From Bacillota bacterium (GTDB taxonomy: Bacteria; Bacillota; Negativicutes; Sporomusales; Sporomusaceae): a DNA stretch of 42,321 bases. The stretch spans positions 1 to 42,321 of the forward strand of contig JAEZVB010000083.1 in NCBI GenBank assembly GCA_023443285.1, in the 5' to 3' direction. Made by a program: the position numbers and the translations under genes. Below the pieces are notes generated by a model. That model was not told where the DNA came from. It did not search any database and saw nothing but the letters and a program-made list of their open reading frames with translations. Below, piece after piece: positions 15,785 through 23,557 of the stretch. Each line of letters begins with the position of its first letter. The first letter of the stretch is position 1.

Positions 15785-17995
15785 TTACTGCAAAAAGTCA
15801 TTTGTTTCTTTCAGCTTGATGCCTTCCCAAGAATATCTTCCATTGAATGCTCGATGCTTGCGCTCCCCAAACAGGCTGCGCTCTTTCATTTTGGTAGTAA
15901 ACATGATCGATGTGAGCGGAAATTTATGACCTGCACTCATCGCCCAACCTCGATACGCTTGATACAGTTCATCCTTCATCACCGCGTAGTCTTTGCTGAT
16001 TTCGCAGCATTCTTCGATGAATTGGCCCAAGATATCCATGTCTTTTTGGTACTCCGCTGTGGTTAACATCACGATCTCCGGAGCAATGAGTTTTCCGGCT
16101 TTCTGCCAAGCCAAGCATCCCTGAACCGCCTTGTTGAGTATCCCCGGTAATTCATCGTGGATGATAATTTTATCTAAGTCCTTAATTTTCTTGTGCTCAG
16201 GTATAACAGCATCAAACGGCACAAGTCGAATCCGTCGCCAAATGCCTTTGTCGGTACCGCTAATGGTAGGCCGGTGGTTACTCGCAATCCAAAGCTTTAG
16301 CTGTGGCACAAACTCAAAGAATTCCTTATTCAAAAACCGCGCCTTTACTGGTTCACCACCAGTCACTGCTTTTATGCGCTGCTCATTGAAGTGAATTCGT
16401 TCCTTGGTTTCAATATCAACCACAAACCGGGCACCTTGGAGGTCGGCGAGGTCATTGGGGATACCATCACCATGCTTTTTTTCTAAGAAAACATTGGGCG
16501 GGGCGGCTTTGCCATAATCACCCATGAGCGCCCGTATGATATTTAACAAGACGCTCTTTCCGTTATCACCTTGCCCGTAGAGAACTAAAAAGCATTGCTC
16601 GCGAATGGAGCCCGTCAGGGTGATACCCATGAATTGAAGGATAAACTCCATTAGTTCTACGTTGCTGCACAGCACCGTTTGCAGAAACTCGTCAAACCGA
16701 GGGCACTTTGCTTTAGGGTCATATATAATAGGTACACGTTTTGTATTAAGATCTCTTGGGTTATAAGGTAGAAGCTTCCCGCTGGTGAGGTCGATCGTTC
16801 CATTTAGGCAGTTTAAATGCCATAGGTTGTTATCTAGACTATTGGAGAGGATTGGAGCCATCCGCTCGGTTTGTTTTAAAACGCTATTAACTGTGTTATT
16901 CTTTTCCAGCCCTCGTGCAAACTTGATGTATGCTTTTTGCGTTTCCTCGTCCATTGCTTTGGCTTCTTGAGGGATGGCACGAATCATTTGTACAGCCATA
17001 GATTGAATTTGGTTAGTCCGGTCAATATCCCAGCGTGTTTCATCCCAGATGAGCCACTTGCCCCAGTCGTGGCAATATTTAATGCGGTCACCGTATTTAT
17101 CCGCCATTCGTTCGGCTGCACCGATTTCCGTCAAAGGACGCAGTTTGGAACGAAACACAGTCATCTGCGTCTTAATGCGTGATATGGTTAGTTGCCCATA
17201 TGTTTGTTTACCGCGCATCTCATCCCATTTATCACGCATCAGTTGAGACTGGCGGAACAGCCTGTCTACCTGCTTTTCATCGCCGCCGCTGAAAAAGAGT
17301 AAGCGTTCCACTAAGGCCGCATCAGCACTTGAGGCATCACCGTTATACCGGGAAAGGTCCCCATTCCACAAGTCGTGGAAAATAAATGAGTGTGTGGGTG
17401 ACGCTTGAAGCGCGGCAATGACCTCTTCATCTGTCCATACATCATCTGATCCTGCTGCAGCGCCTTTCCCTTTGGCTCCCTCCGGGAAAAACGTATCGCA
17501 TAGAATTGTAAGCCTCGGCATGAAGTCGGTCAGGTCAGGAGCCGAACCAGGTAGCCTATTGCCGGTCACGGTAAAATACCGGTCCTTATCATAGACCTCA
17601 AGTAACTTTGAGTTAATAAGGGGTTTCTTACAAAGAGATGTATTCTTTTCACCAAACCCTAGAACATGAACGCCTCTGCCACTCGGCGAGCGTTCCACAT
17701 AGCAAGGTTGCAGCAGCTCAATGATGCTACTAGCGTCTTGGTTGAGACGGCCATTTTCATCAAAGGCACCATCAATATCAACACCTGCGATGCCGTCACC
17801 TAATAGAAATCCGAGCCCACCAGCGTTTAGCTCCAGCATGATATAATCTACCGCTTCTTCGTAGGAAACACCGTTGGCTAGGTTTGTTGGATCTATCTGT
17901 TTCCCAGTAACGGCGCATCGGGGCTTTTTCTCTTTATCCCACCAAATCCAGCGAGGGAGTTGGCGGAGGGTCTTGGGGATTGAGTCAAAATCCAT
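15785..17995 (-). CDS. Phage PrimPol fused to D5-type SF3 helicase
   Basis: The protein has 736 residues from the ATG at 17995, supported by AGAAAGGAAAATTC. The N-terminal archaeo-eukaryotic primase-polymerase domain has GVDIDG (metal-binding Asp pair) and SPSGRGVHVLGFG (sGxGxH motif). A D5_N-type linker follows, then the SF3 helicase with Walker A GQGDNGKS and the C-motif region LWIASNHRPTISGTD, and a Pox_D5-like end. It would prime and unwind phage DNA at the fork. It lies 13 nt after the polymerase fusion gene. All key motifs appear intact. Confidence 0.92.
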   Translation of the reverse strand: MDFDSIPKTLRQLPRWIWWDKEKKPRCAVTGKQIDPTNLANGVSYEEAVDYIMLELNAGGLGFLLGDGIAGVDIDGAFDENGRLNQDASSIIELLQPCYVERSPSGRGVHVLGFGEKNTSLCKKPLINSKLLEVYDKDRYFTVTGNRLPGSAPDLTDFMPRLTILCDTFFPEGAKGKGAAAGSDDVWTDEEVIAALQASPTHSFIFHDLWNGDLSRYNGDASSADAALVERLLFFSGGDEKQVDRLFRQSQLMRDKWDEMRGKQTYGQLTISRIKTQMTVFRSKLRPLTEIGAAERMADKYGDRIKYCHDWGKWLIWDETRWDIDRTNQIQSMAVQMIRAIPQEAKAMDEETQKAYIKFARGLEKNNTVNSVLKQTERMAPILSNSLDNNLWHLNCLNGTIDLTSGKLLPYNPRDLNTKRVPIIYDPKAKCPRFDEFLQTVLCSNVELMEFILQFMGITLTGSIREQCFLVLYGQGDNGKSVLLNIIRALMGDYGKAAPPNVFLEKKHGDGIPNDLADLQGARFVVDIETKERIHFNEQRIKAVTGGEPVKARFLNKEFFEFVPQLKLWIASNHRPTISGTDKGIWRRIRLVPFDAVIPEHKKIKDLDKIIIHDELPGILNKAVQGCLAWQKAGKLIAPEIVMLTTAEYQKDMDILGQFIEECCEISKDYAVMKDELYQAYRGWAMSAGHKFPLTSIMFTTKMKERSLFGERKHRAFNGRYSWEGIKLKETNDFLQ

Positions 17996-18008
17996 GAATT
18001 TTCCTTTC

Positions 18009-19847
18009 TTATTTGCAGTAATAGTCAGTCGAGTCACCGCTGGCACGTAGCTTCAAACCCGGTGCCCATGCAATTGGTTGTGTTACGATTTCAGCTAGGT
18101 TATCTGCACTGCCAAAGGTTTCAGCAGTTAGTGTAATTAGTTCATCATGGACGGTTAGTAAAATAGGGTAGCCAGCCTCTTCAGACCGTTCCATAGCCAC
18201 CGCTAAGCAGTCTCGGGCAATAGCCTGAATGGCGTTTTCGACTAACTTGCCAGAGTACGTAAATTGTTTCCCCCATTTTTTCGTCACGCTATTGATGCCT
18301 TCAAAACTAATAGCATCTCTACCATGAACGGGATGTGGCTCAATTTTCACCTTGGGGTAAGACAGCCGCCGTCTGCTCGGCAGGTGCATAAAGAGCATGC
18401 CGTTGCTAAATTCAAAACTAATTCCATTGGTTACTTTTACAGTTGTCCTAGCAGCAATTGCCTCTGTTACTGATTCATTAAACTGTTTCCAAAACTTCAC
18501 GATGTTAGGATTGGCATCGCGCCAACCGTGCACGATCTCCCGCATTTCATCTTCGCTCATTTCGCCAGGCTTAACGAATTTCTGAATTGCCCCTATACCG
18601 CCTTGATAACCGCAGGCGAGACATCCGACTTTCCCCCTTGCTCTTTCGGGACTTTCTTTGGTAATAGTGCTTACCGGCTTGTCATACATGCGACTTGCGG
18701 TATAGGCATAGATATCGCCGCCTGCGTAAAAGACGTCAAGTGCCCAATTTTCTTCTGCATAGTACGCCAAGAGCAGCGCTTCGATTGAGTTAAAGTCTAC
18801 AACGTGAAATATCTGACCTTCACTGGCGATCAGTACAGTTCTGATGAGTTGCGATAACACATCGGGCGTACTTCTATAAAGCGCATCCAGCATTTCATAC
18901 TCGCCGGACTTAAGCAAATTCCGCGCGGTAGTCAAATCTAAGTTAGACAAAGATATCCGAGGCAGGTTCTGTGGTTGGAATATACGCCCGGCCCAACGAC
19001 CAGTACGGGCACCGTAGAATTGCAGCAGTCCCCTCACCTTACCGTCAAAGCACAGTGCATTCTTCATGGCCGTATACTTTCTGACCGAGGTCTTAGCTAA
19101 TTCTCGCCGCAGCTCCAAAACACGCTTGACAGTTTTGCTGCCGGTCTGTTTAACAAGCTCCGGTACAGTGTCTTTCGTCAATTTCTCAGCTTGTATGCCT
19201 TCCTTCACATAGAGCCAGTTCTTTAGCTGATACACGCTGGAAGGGTTATCTAATCCAGTTAAAAGAATAGCTTCCTCAGTGGCCTTGGCTTTGTGCTGTT
19301 CGTCACAATGAATGGCGTGATCTACAAGCTTACTATCAACTAATACCCCTCGATCATTAATTCTTTGGTCCAACGTCCACAAACGCCACTCGTTTTCCGG
19401 TACTGGAAACCTTGACAGCATATTTCGTACCTGCCGTTCAACCTCCACATCATGATGGTTAATGCTGGCTCTACCGTAACAGCCGCTGTACACTTCTGAC
19501 TGGTCTAGAATTGGCTTCACGTTTTTGTCTACAATGCCAGGGCGGTCTTTGCTGTTGGCATTAACAAAGTAACAATCGTTGTATGCCTCATCATCCGGGC
19601 GATCCACATCACCATCTCGTAAGGGAAGTTTTAAGTTCGCAGGTGCTTTACCGCCAAACTTGGAGAGACCTTCTTTCTTTGCTTGTTCAATGGCAGCCTT
19701 AATATCAGCGATAGTCTTTTTATCGGATTTAGGAATAATAAGGGATACCGAGTATTTTTCATCACCGCCGTTAACAGATTTCGCCTCCCAAACGTTGGCA
19801 TAGCTAAAACGAACTTTACCTGTGATTACTTTTGTTGTGTTTTCCAT
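18009..19847 (-). CDS. DUF2815 N-terminus fused to a truncated family A DNA polymerase
   Basis: The frame is continuous for 612 residues but joins two proteins that are separate in related phages. Residues 1-130 (KVITGKVRFSYANVWE ... YSGCYGRASI) are the N-terminal two thirds of DUF2815, an ssDNA-binding-like protein. From about 131 (HDVEVERQ) it is phage family A polymerase: motif A DFNSIEA at 351-357, motif B around 404-417 (RGKVGCLACGYQGG), motif C HDE at 567-569. The polymerase lacks the first ~200 residues, that is nearly all of the 3'-5' exonuclease domain, and DUF2815 lacks its end. Most simply this is an in-frame deletion. Activity without proofreading is possible but untested. Confidence 0.9.
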   Translation of the reverse strand: MENTTKVITGKVRFSYANVWEAKSVNGGDEKYSVSLIIPKSDKKTIADIKAAIEQAKKEGLSKFGGKAPANLKLPLRDGDVDRPDDEAYNDCYFVNANSKDRPGIVDKNVKPILDQSEVYSGCYGRASINHHDVEVERQVRNMLSRFPVPENEWRLWTLDQRINDRGVLVDSKLVDHAIHCDEQHKAKATEEAILLTGLDNPSSVYQLKNWLYVKEGIQAEKLTKDTVPELVKQTGSKTVKRVLELRRELAKTSVRKYTAMKNALCFDGKVRGLLQFYGARTGRWAGRIFQPQNLPRISLSNLDLTTARNLLKSGEYEMLDALYRSTPDVLSQLIRTVLIASEGQIFHVVDFNSIEALLLAYYAEENWALDVFYAGGDIYAYTASRMYDKPVSTITKESPERARGKVGCLACGYQGGIGAIQKFVKPGEMSEDEMREIVHGWRDANPNIVKFWKQFNESVTEAIAARTTVKVTNGISFEFSNGMLFMHLPSRRRLSYPKVKIEPHPVHGRDAISFEGINSVTKKWGKQFTYSGKLVENAIQAIARDCLAVAMERSEEAGYPILLTVHDELITLTAETFGSADNLAEIVTQPIAWAPGLKLRASGDSTDYYCK

Positions 19848-19849
19848 TG

Positions 19850-20992
19850 TTATATTTCCTCCTTAAAATCCGCTATTGCGGTGTTAGCTGCAGTAAATTC
19901 ATGACGCTTATCGGATATAGGTGCAAGTACAGGCTTTCCCTGTGGTTTCATTACTAAACTGCCTAGTAGGTTGTTAAACTGCTTTTTTCCCAAAAGCTTT
20001 TCCATCGCAGTAATGCTGAGTAAGTCTTTGGTGTAAATTTCATTTTCGGTATAACTGCCATTTACCAGAAGTGCCTCAGCCACTTTGGATTCATCTGAAT
20101 ATTTACGGTTGCTTCGGCCTTCAACAATTTTGAATCCTGGCCACTGCCTGCTGTTTTTGACCGCTTCTGTTAAGGCATAATGCTTGATGTCCTCTACCCA
20201 TGCCGCGATTACTTCAGCCTTGGATAGTACTTCGCTGATTTCTTCGTCAGTTAACAAAGCTGATTGCTTAAAGTCGAGTCTAGCAAGTTCTAAATTACTC
20301 TCGGCTCGAGCCCGACAAGTGTGCTTGGCGCGGCAAAAGCGGCAATGCTCGCCTGCCACATATTCACCCTCGCCGTTAAAGGCAAGTTCGGCTTTCGGGC
20401 GAAGTTCGTTTTCTGCCCATTGGATTAGCTCGTCCACGGATATCTCATAAGTAGAGATACTATCAAGACGCGGCTGACATATCGACATGCGTACGGTTTG
20501 GATGTCGTACAGACAATCGTAAAGTGCCAAAGCGCCAAGTGCGTATAACTTCATCTGAGGATTGTCCTCAGCCAATACTGGCACGCCTTTTCCGTACTTA
20601 AGATCACAAACATCTAGCTCGCCATCGGCGATAATAACCAAGTCGCCGGTACCAAAACCCTCAGCCACGTACTTAGAATAATCAAGGCGCTGTTCCAATA
20701 AAATAATGGAATCATTGCAGCGCTTCTTTGACTCGGCAATAATTTCAATAGCAAAATCCACATATGCATCGGTGTAGTAATCTAAATCCTCGCCGTCATA
20801 ATCGCTGACTGGCCGCTCCGATTGCTTACCTAAGAATAACTGGAGCTTATGTTCCGAAAGGGCATGGGCGGCGGTTCCTTCTTCCGCAAATACGCTTGTG
20901 GTACTTTCGAAGGTTTCTTCCAGTCGGGCAGACGGCGTACAGTGCAGCCATCGGTGAGAGCTAGAGGCTGATAATAGTGCGTGTTTTGCCAT
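19850..20992 (-). CDS. DUF2800 protein, Cas4/PD-(D/E)XK-like nuclease
   Basis: The protein has 380 residues. It starts with the family signature HALLSASSSHRWLHCTPSAR, followed by FAEEGTAAHALSEHKL. In the middle is the PD-(D/E)XK core: GELDVCDLKYGKGVPV (metal-binding Asp and Lys). The C-terminal Fe-S-type cysteines are in CRFCRAKHTCRARAE, as in Cas4 and AddB. It probably processes DNA ends for recombination or replication. It overlaps the upstream gene by one base (TAATG) and is followed by the DUF2815 fusion, the usual order for this module. Confidence 0.88.
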   Translation of the reverse strand: MAKHALLSASSSHRWLHCTPSARLEETFESTTSVFAEEGTAAHALSEHKLQLFLGKQSERPVSDYDGEDLDYYTDAYVDFAIEIIAESKKRCNDSIILLEQRLDYSKYVAEGFGTGDLVIIADGELDVCDLKYGKGVPVLAEDNPQMKLYALGALALYDCLYDIQTVRMSICQPRLDSISTYEISVDELIQWAENELRPKAELAFNGEGEYVAGEHCRFCRAKHTCRARAESNLELARLDFKQSALLTDEEISEVLSKAEVIAAWVEDIKHYALTEAVKNSRQWPGFKIVEGRSNRKYSDESKVAEALLVNGSYTENEIYTKDLLSITAMEKLLGKKQFNNLLGSLVMKPQGKPVLAPISDKRHEFTAANTAIADFKEEI

Positions 20993-21297
20993 TATAGCGC
21001 TTCTGCTTCTTTCAAAAGTTCTGGATAATTGGCGTGGTCAATGTCGGTAAGCTTCTTAGCACCATACTTGGTAATGAGAGCCTTAACCCCCGGCTGTTTA
21101 CCGGACTGTGACTTTTCAGCCAGGATAACCCGCACTTGTTCAATAGTGATAGGCTCCAGTTTAGCCTCTTCTGGCTGGAGAAGAGCTTGAGTTGTTTTCC
21201 CGGTAGTATCTACCTCTTTAACAAAGGCTTCAATGCGAGCAGCTAGGTTTTTCAAATCGGCTGCTATCTCAAGCGCCAGTTGTGTTTTACTCACCAA
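20992..21297 (-). CDS. Conserved small phage replication-module protein of unknown function
   Basis: The protein has 101 residues. The N-terminal half is a helix with charged residues (LALEIAADLKNLAARIEAFV). The C-terminal half (TIEQVRVILAEKSQSGKQPG, then KALITKYGAKKLTDID) resembles a small helical DNA-binding module that recurs in DUF2800/DUF2815 phages, where databases often misname it an rRNA biogenesis protein. I see no catalytic residues. The start (TTG at 21297 or GTG three bases on) overlaps the DUF4406 gene, with GGAGG as ribosome-binding site. Confidence 0.65.
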   Translation of the reverse strand: MVSKTQLALEIAADLKNLAARIEAFVKEVDTTGKTTQALLQPEEAKLEPITIEQVRVILAEKSQSGKQPGVKALITKYGAKKLTDIDHANYPELLKEAEAL

Positions 21298-21625
21298 TAA
21301 CCACCTCCTCGCATTTGTCAGTAAAGTGTCGGATTTGAATATTGAGCCGTTTGGCTGCCTCTATTTCGGCCAGCATTCCCGCTGAGACCCGGCTACCGAA
21401 TGCCCACAGCTCGCTACAGCACTTTAGTAGTTCCAACCCCATAGCTAGCCCCATTTCCCTTTCTTCCAGAATGTTGTCATCTAAGAATCCGGTGAACATA
21501 ACGTGAGGGGCTATGGGAACAGCTGATTTCGTTGCCGCAAAAAGACAATAACCGTTAGCCTTACGAATATTCCGTTCTACATCGCCACGTAGGGGTGAGC
21601 AAATATAGACTAATTTCATATCCAT
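21287..21625 (-). CDS. DUF4406-like (nucleoside deoxyribosyltransferase fold) protein
   Basis: The protein has 112 residues. It has the Rossmann-like start KLVYICSPLRGDVERNIRKA, a middle PIAPHVMFTGFLDD and a second conserved block LLKCCSELWAFGSRVSAGML. These match DUF4406 proteins, distant relatives of nucleoside 2-deoxyribosyltransferases common in phage early operons. A role in nucleotide metabolism is possible, but the substrate is unknown. The stop of the small gene upstream overlaps this ATG (TAATG). Confidence 0.8.
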   Translation of the reverse strand: MDMKLVYICSPLRGDVERNIRKANGYCLFAATKSAVPIAPHVMFTGFLDDNILEEREMGLAMGLELLKCCSELWAFGSRVSAGMLAEIEAAKRLNIQIRHFTDKCEEVVIGE

Positions 21626-21777
21626 TACTTACTCACTTCCTTTATTACCGGCCTGAACATGGCATCCAGATACGCAAGAGCGTCCTTACGCTTATCTTCT
21701 TTGTTTTCCGGTTTGATTTCTGTGACTACGATAGACGGGGAACTTCCAGTAGTAATGGTAATCTTGATACTTTTCAC
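21625..21777 (-). CDS. Small hypothetical phage protein, GTG start
   Basis: The protein has 50 residues, beginning (M)KSIKITITTGSSPSIVVTEI, with a beta-type first half and a basic helical end (KDALAYLDAMFRPVIKEVSK). A GTG start at 21777 is preceded by AAGGAGGCGACATC, a very strong ribosome-binding site, and the TAATG overlap with the DUF4406 gene supports coupling. No family recognised; it is the first gene of the replication operon. Confidence 0.65.
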   Translation of the reverse strand: MKSIKITITTGSSPSIVVTEIKPENKEDKRKDALAYLDAMFRPVIKEVSK

Positions 21778-21818
21778 GATGTCGCCTCCTTCGTTTTTTC
21801 GAGGCTCTTAAAAGTGCC

Positions 21819-21846
21819 TCTATATATAAGCAATGGGAAATGCCAA
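21819..21846 (-). promoter_or_regulatory. Candidate promoter of the replication operon
   Basis: On the minus strand TTGGCA (-35, five of six) is followed by 16 nt and TATAGA (-10, four of six). It lies between the sigma-like gene and the first gene of the replication operon, about 40 nt before that start codon. A weak hairpin (GAGGC...GCCTC) follows in the leader. Confidence 0.35.
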
Positions 21847-21856
21847 TTCGGGGGGT

Positions 21857-22252
21857 CTAGTTTAAAAAATTTTTAAGTTTTTTATATATCCGCTTTAAAC
21901 GATCTCGAATTGATGACTCATCCACACCTTCAGCACGCGCAATCTCTGAAATTGACTTACCTTCAAAAAATACTTTCTGAATCAAATCCTTCTGCTGTGG
22001 AAGAAGTTGACTTAAAGCCTTATGTAGTGTTGTTCTAACTTCTTGCTCCTCGACGGCAGAGTGTATATCTACCTTGTCATCCGCTACTTGGATACCCTTC
22101 TCTGCTAGCTCCTCAACGGAGCTATGAATACGTCTTTCCCGGCGATTATTGTTTTTAATATCCCGGTCTATTGCAGCTGCGGCCTCGGCAACACTATCCA
22201 TCACTTCTATCTCAATTGACTCACCAGTCACAAATTCGTACTTAATTTTCAT
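21857..22252 (-). CDS. Sigma-70 region 4-like phage regulator
   Basis: The protein has 131 residues. The C-terminal 60 residues are a sigma region 4 helix-turn-helix: LHKALSQLLPQQKDLIQKVF, then KSISEIARAEGVDESSIRDRLKR. The N-terminal part (GESIEIEVMDSVAEAAAAI, DIKNNNRRERR) is a short regulatory leader without regions 1-3. Such proteins are frequent in early regions of Firmicutes phages and may direct host polymerase to phage promoters. A strong terminator sits 30 nt before the start codon. Confidence 0.85.
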   Translation of the reverse strand: MKIKYEFVTGESIEIEVMDSVAEAAAAIDRDIKNNNRRERRIHSSVEELAEKGIQVADDKVDIHSAVEEQEVRTTLHKALSQLLPQQKDLIQKVFFEGKSISEIARAEGVDESSIRDRLKRIYKKLKNFLN

Positions 22253-22281
22253 TAAATATCCACTCCTTCCGGTTTTTGGGC

Positions 22282-22336
22282 AAAAAAAAAATAGCCGGAT
22301 GAAGCTAAAAATAAATTTAGCTTCATCCGGCTATTT
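22282..22336 (-). terminator. Strong intrinsic terminator before the sigma-like gene
   Basis: A perfect 21-bp stem (22289-22309 with 22316-22336, including AGCCGGATGAAGC) and a 6-nt loop AATAAA are followed on the minus strand by a run of ten T, which begins within the stem's last A-T pairs. It would stop transcription from the Com-like and 62-residue genes and lies only 30 nt upstream of the next ATG. Confidence 0.85.
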
Positions 22337-22412
22337 GGTAACTGTTGAGCGGCGTTAGACCGCTACGTTCCGTTGCTCGGTATGCATGTTATTTAATTTG
22401 AGTTCTAATTCC

Positions 22413-22601
22413 CTAATAATAGCTTTTTTTCAGCCACGCAATGAATGTTTCAAAATCACAAGTTTTATATTTACCCGTAAAATCGTCATATATTATTCTC
22501 ATTTTTCCATTTGCTAGTTCATGTATTTCCTTGATAACTCTCTCATAGCCTCGAAAATTTCTATATGTTTCACCAACATGAATATTTCTATAAGTATCCA
22601 T
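22413..22601 (-). CDS. Small hypothetical phage protein
   Basis: The protein has 62 residues. The ATG at 22601 has a good ribosome-binding site (AAGGAG). The sequence has a beta-rich first part (HVGETYRNFRGYERVIKEI), then MRIIYDDFTGKYKTC, and an aromatic-rich end (DFETFIAWLKKSYY), suggesting a small SH3-like barrel. No family is recognised. It lies between the Com-like gene and the strong terminator, so it is probably one of the first early genes transcribed. Confidence 0.65.
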   Translation of the reverse strand: MDTYRNIHVGETYRNFRGYERVIKEIHELANGKMRIIYDDFTGKYKTCDFETFIAWLKKSYY

Positions 22602-22632
22602 TTGGGGCTCCTTAATCTATATAATGTTACTG

Positions 22633-22767
22633 CTACGCAGTTTTCTTGATGGCCACAATAGTCTTACACCTGGGACACTTTATATCAAGAGCCACATGCT
22701 TCGACCAAAGATCAAATAGCCGCTGCTTGCAATAGGGGCATTTTACTTGTTCTGGTATGGTCTTCAC
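22633..22767 (-). CDS. Com-like zinc-ribbon protein
   Basis: A 44-residue frame contains two CxxC knuckles (CPYC at about residues 10-13 and CPRC at about 31-34) separated by 17 residues, the pattern of Mu Com, a zinc-finger protein that activates translation of the Mu mom modification gene by binding mRNA. Here it is next to the lysis-lysogeny control region, far from the methyltransferase gene. The start is a GTG at 22767 with AAGGAA right next to it, so the true start may differ. RNA or DNA binding is inferred from the family. Confidence 0.6.
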   Translation of the reverse strand: MKTIPEQVKCPYCKQRLFDLWSKHVALDIKCPRCKTIVAIKKTA

Positions 22768-23185
22768 TTCCTTACTTATAATGCTAATATTCTTATATTC
22801 CAACTGTAAGTAAGATAGGTAAAAAATTTATACGGTTCAATCTCGTGATGAAAACCTGTAATTTTTAATTTTAGTTGATACTTTCATAATAAAGGTGAGG
22901 ATACTATAAATAGTAATCATCAAACAACCGATAGTATACTTTCTTATAATTATACTTTATGTAAACTTGAAAATAACTAGACTTCTCCCCCTTTACCTTC
23001 AGTATCGATTCCTGTCAATATAACTAAACCGATATTGATTTAATATTTTTTACATCTATGTTTGTAATTATAACTATTACCGTTATATTTGGTCAAATGG
23101 TAATATGTTCTTTATACTTGTAGTAGTAAATACGGTATACTAATACCATGTTAAAACACCCACACTGAGAAAGGAGGGGAGGTTA
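22768..23185. promoter_or_regulatory. Divergent control region with candidate repressor operators
   Basis: This 418-nt AT-rich region separates the plus-strand repressor from the minus-strand early genes. Four copies of a half-site close to ACCGATA occur: ACCGATA at 22927 and 23028, ACCGTTA at 23079 and the complement of TACGGTA at 23131. GGTAT/ATACC (23134-23147) and TATTACC/GGTAATA (23075-23105) form inverted repeats. A plus-strand promoter is possible at TTGGTC (23089) with TATACT (23113, 18-nt spacer). A perfect minus-strand TTGACA lies at 23013-23018, but its -10 is weak. Confidence 0.45.
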
Positions 23186-23557
23186 TTGAAATTCTTAGGC
23201 CACAAACTCAAAGAGCTCCGCAAGTCTAAAAAAACTACAATGCTACAGCTTTCAGCACTAACTGGCATTAAGCAAAGCAAAATTTCTCTTTACGAAAACG
23301 GCAAGGAGTTCCCAAATACAAAGACGGCAACCAAATTTGCTGAGGCCTTAAACGTTGACCTGTATTATTTCTATCTAGATGATGCTATATTACTTTCAAA
23401 TCAAAATCCACAATTAGAACCTAGTTGCGCTAAACCAAAAACCCCTTATATCGTACTTGGGGAACGCGCCGAGGAAATTGGTTTTCCGCTCGAAATACTA
23501 GAATCATTAATTAGTTCCTGGGAAAAAACTGAAAAAGAGAAGCGAGCAAAAGCTTAG
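23186..23557 (+). CDS. XRE-family phage repressor
   Basis: The protein has 123 residues. The N-terminal Cro/CI-type HTH is clear: LKELRKSKKTTMLQLSALTG, then IKQSKISLYENGKEFPNT (recognition helix around residues 25-40) and ALNVDLYYFYLDD. The C-terminal part (about 85-123) is short and charged and has no LexA-like peptidase, so induction by self-cleavage is not expected. The start is TTG at 23186 with AAGGAGGGGAGG as ribosome-binding site. It is the only prophage gene on the plus strand. Its stop overlaps that of the convergent gene by 4 nt. Confidence 0.85.
   Translation: MKFLGHKLKELRKSKKTTMLQLSALTGIKQSKISLYENGKEFPNTKTATKFAEALNVDLYYFYLDDAILLSNQNPQLEPSCAKPKTPYIVLGERAEEIGFPLEILESLISSWEKTEKEKRAKA

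Noticed and set aside
22800..23185. CRISPR-like or iteron array in the AT-rich control region
   Set aside because: The repeated elements are 7-nt half-sites with irregular spacing, not regular repeats with spacers.
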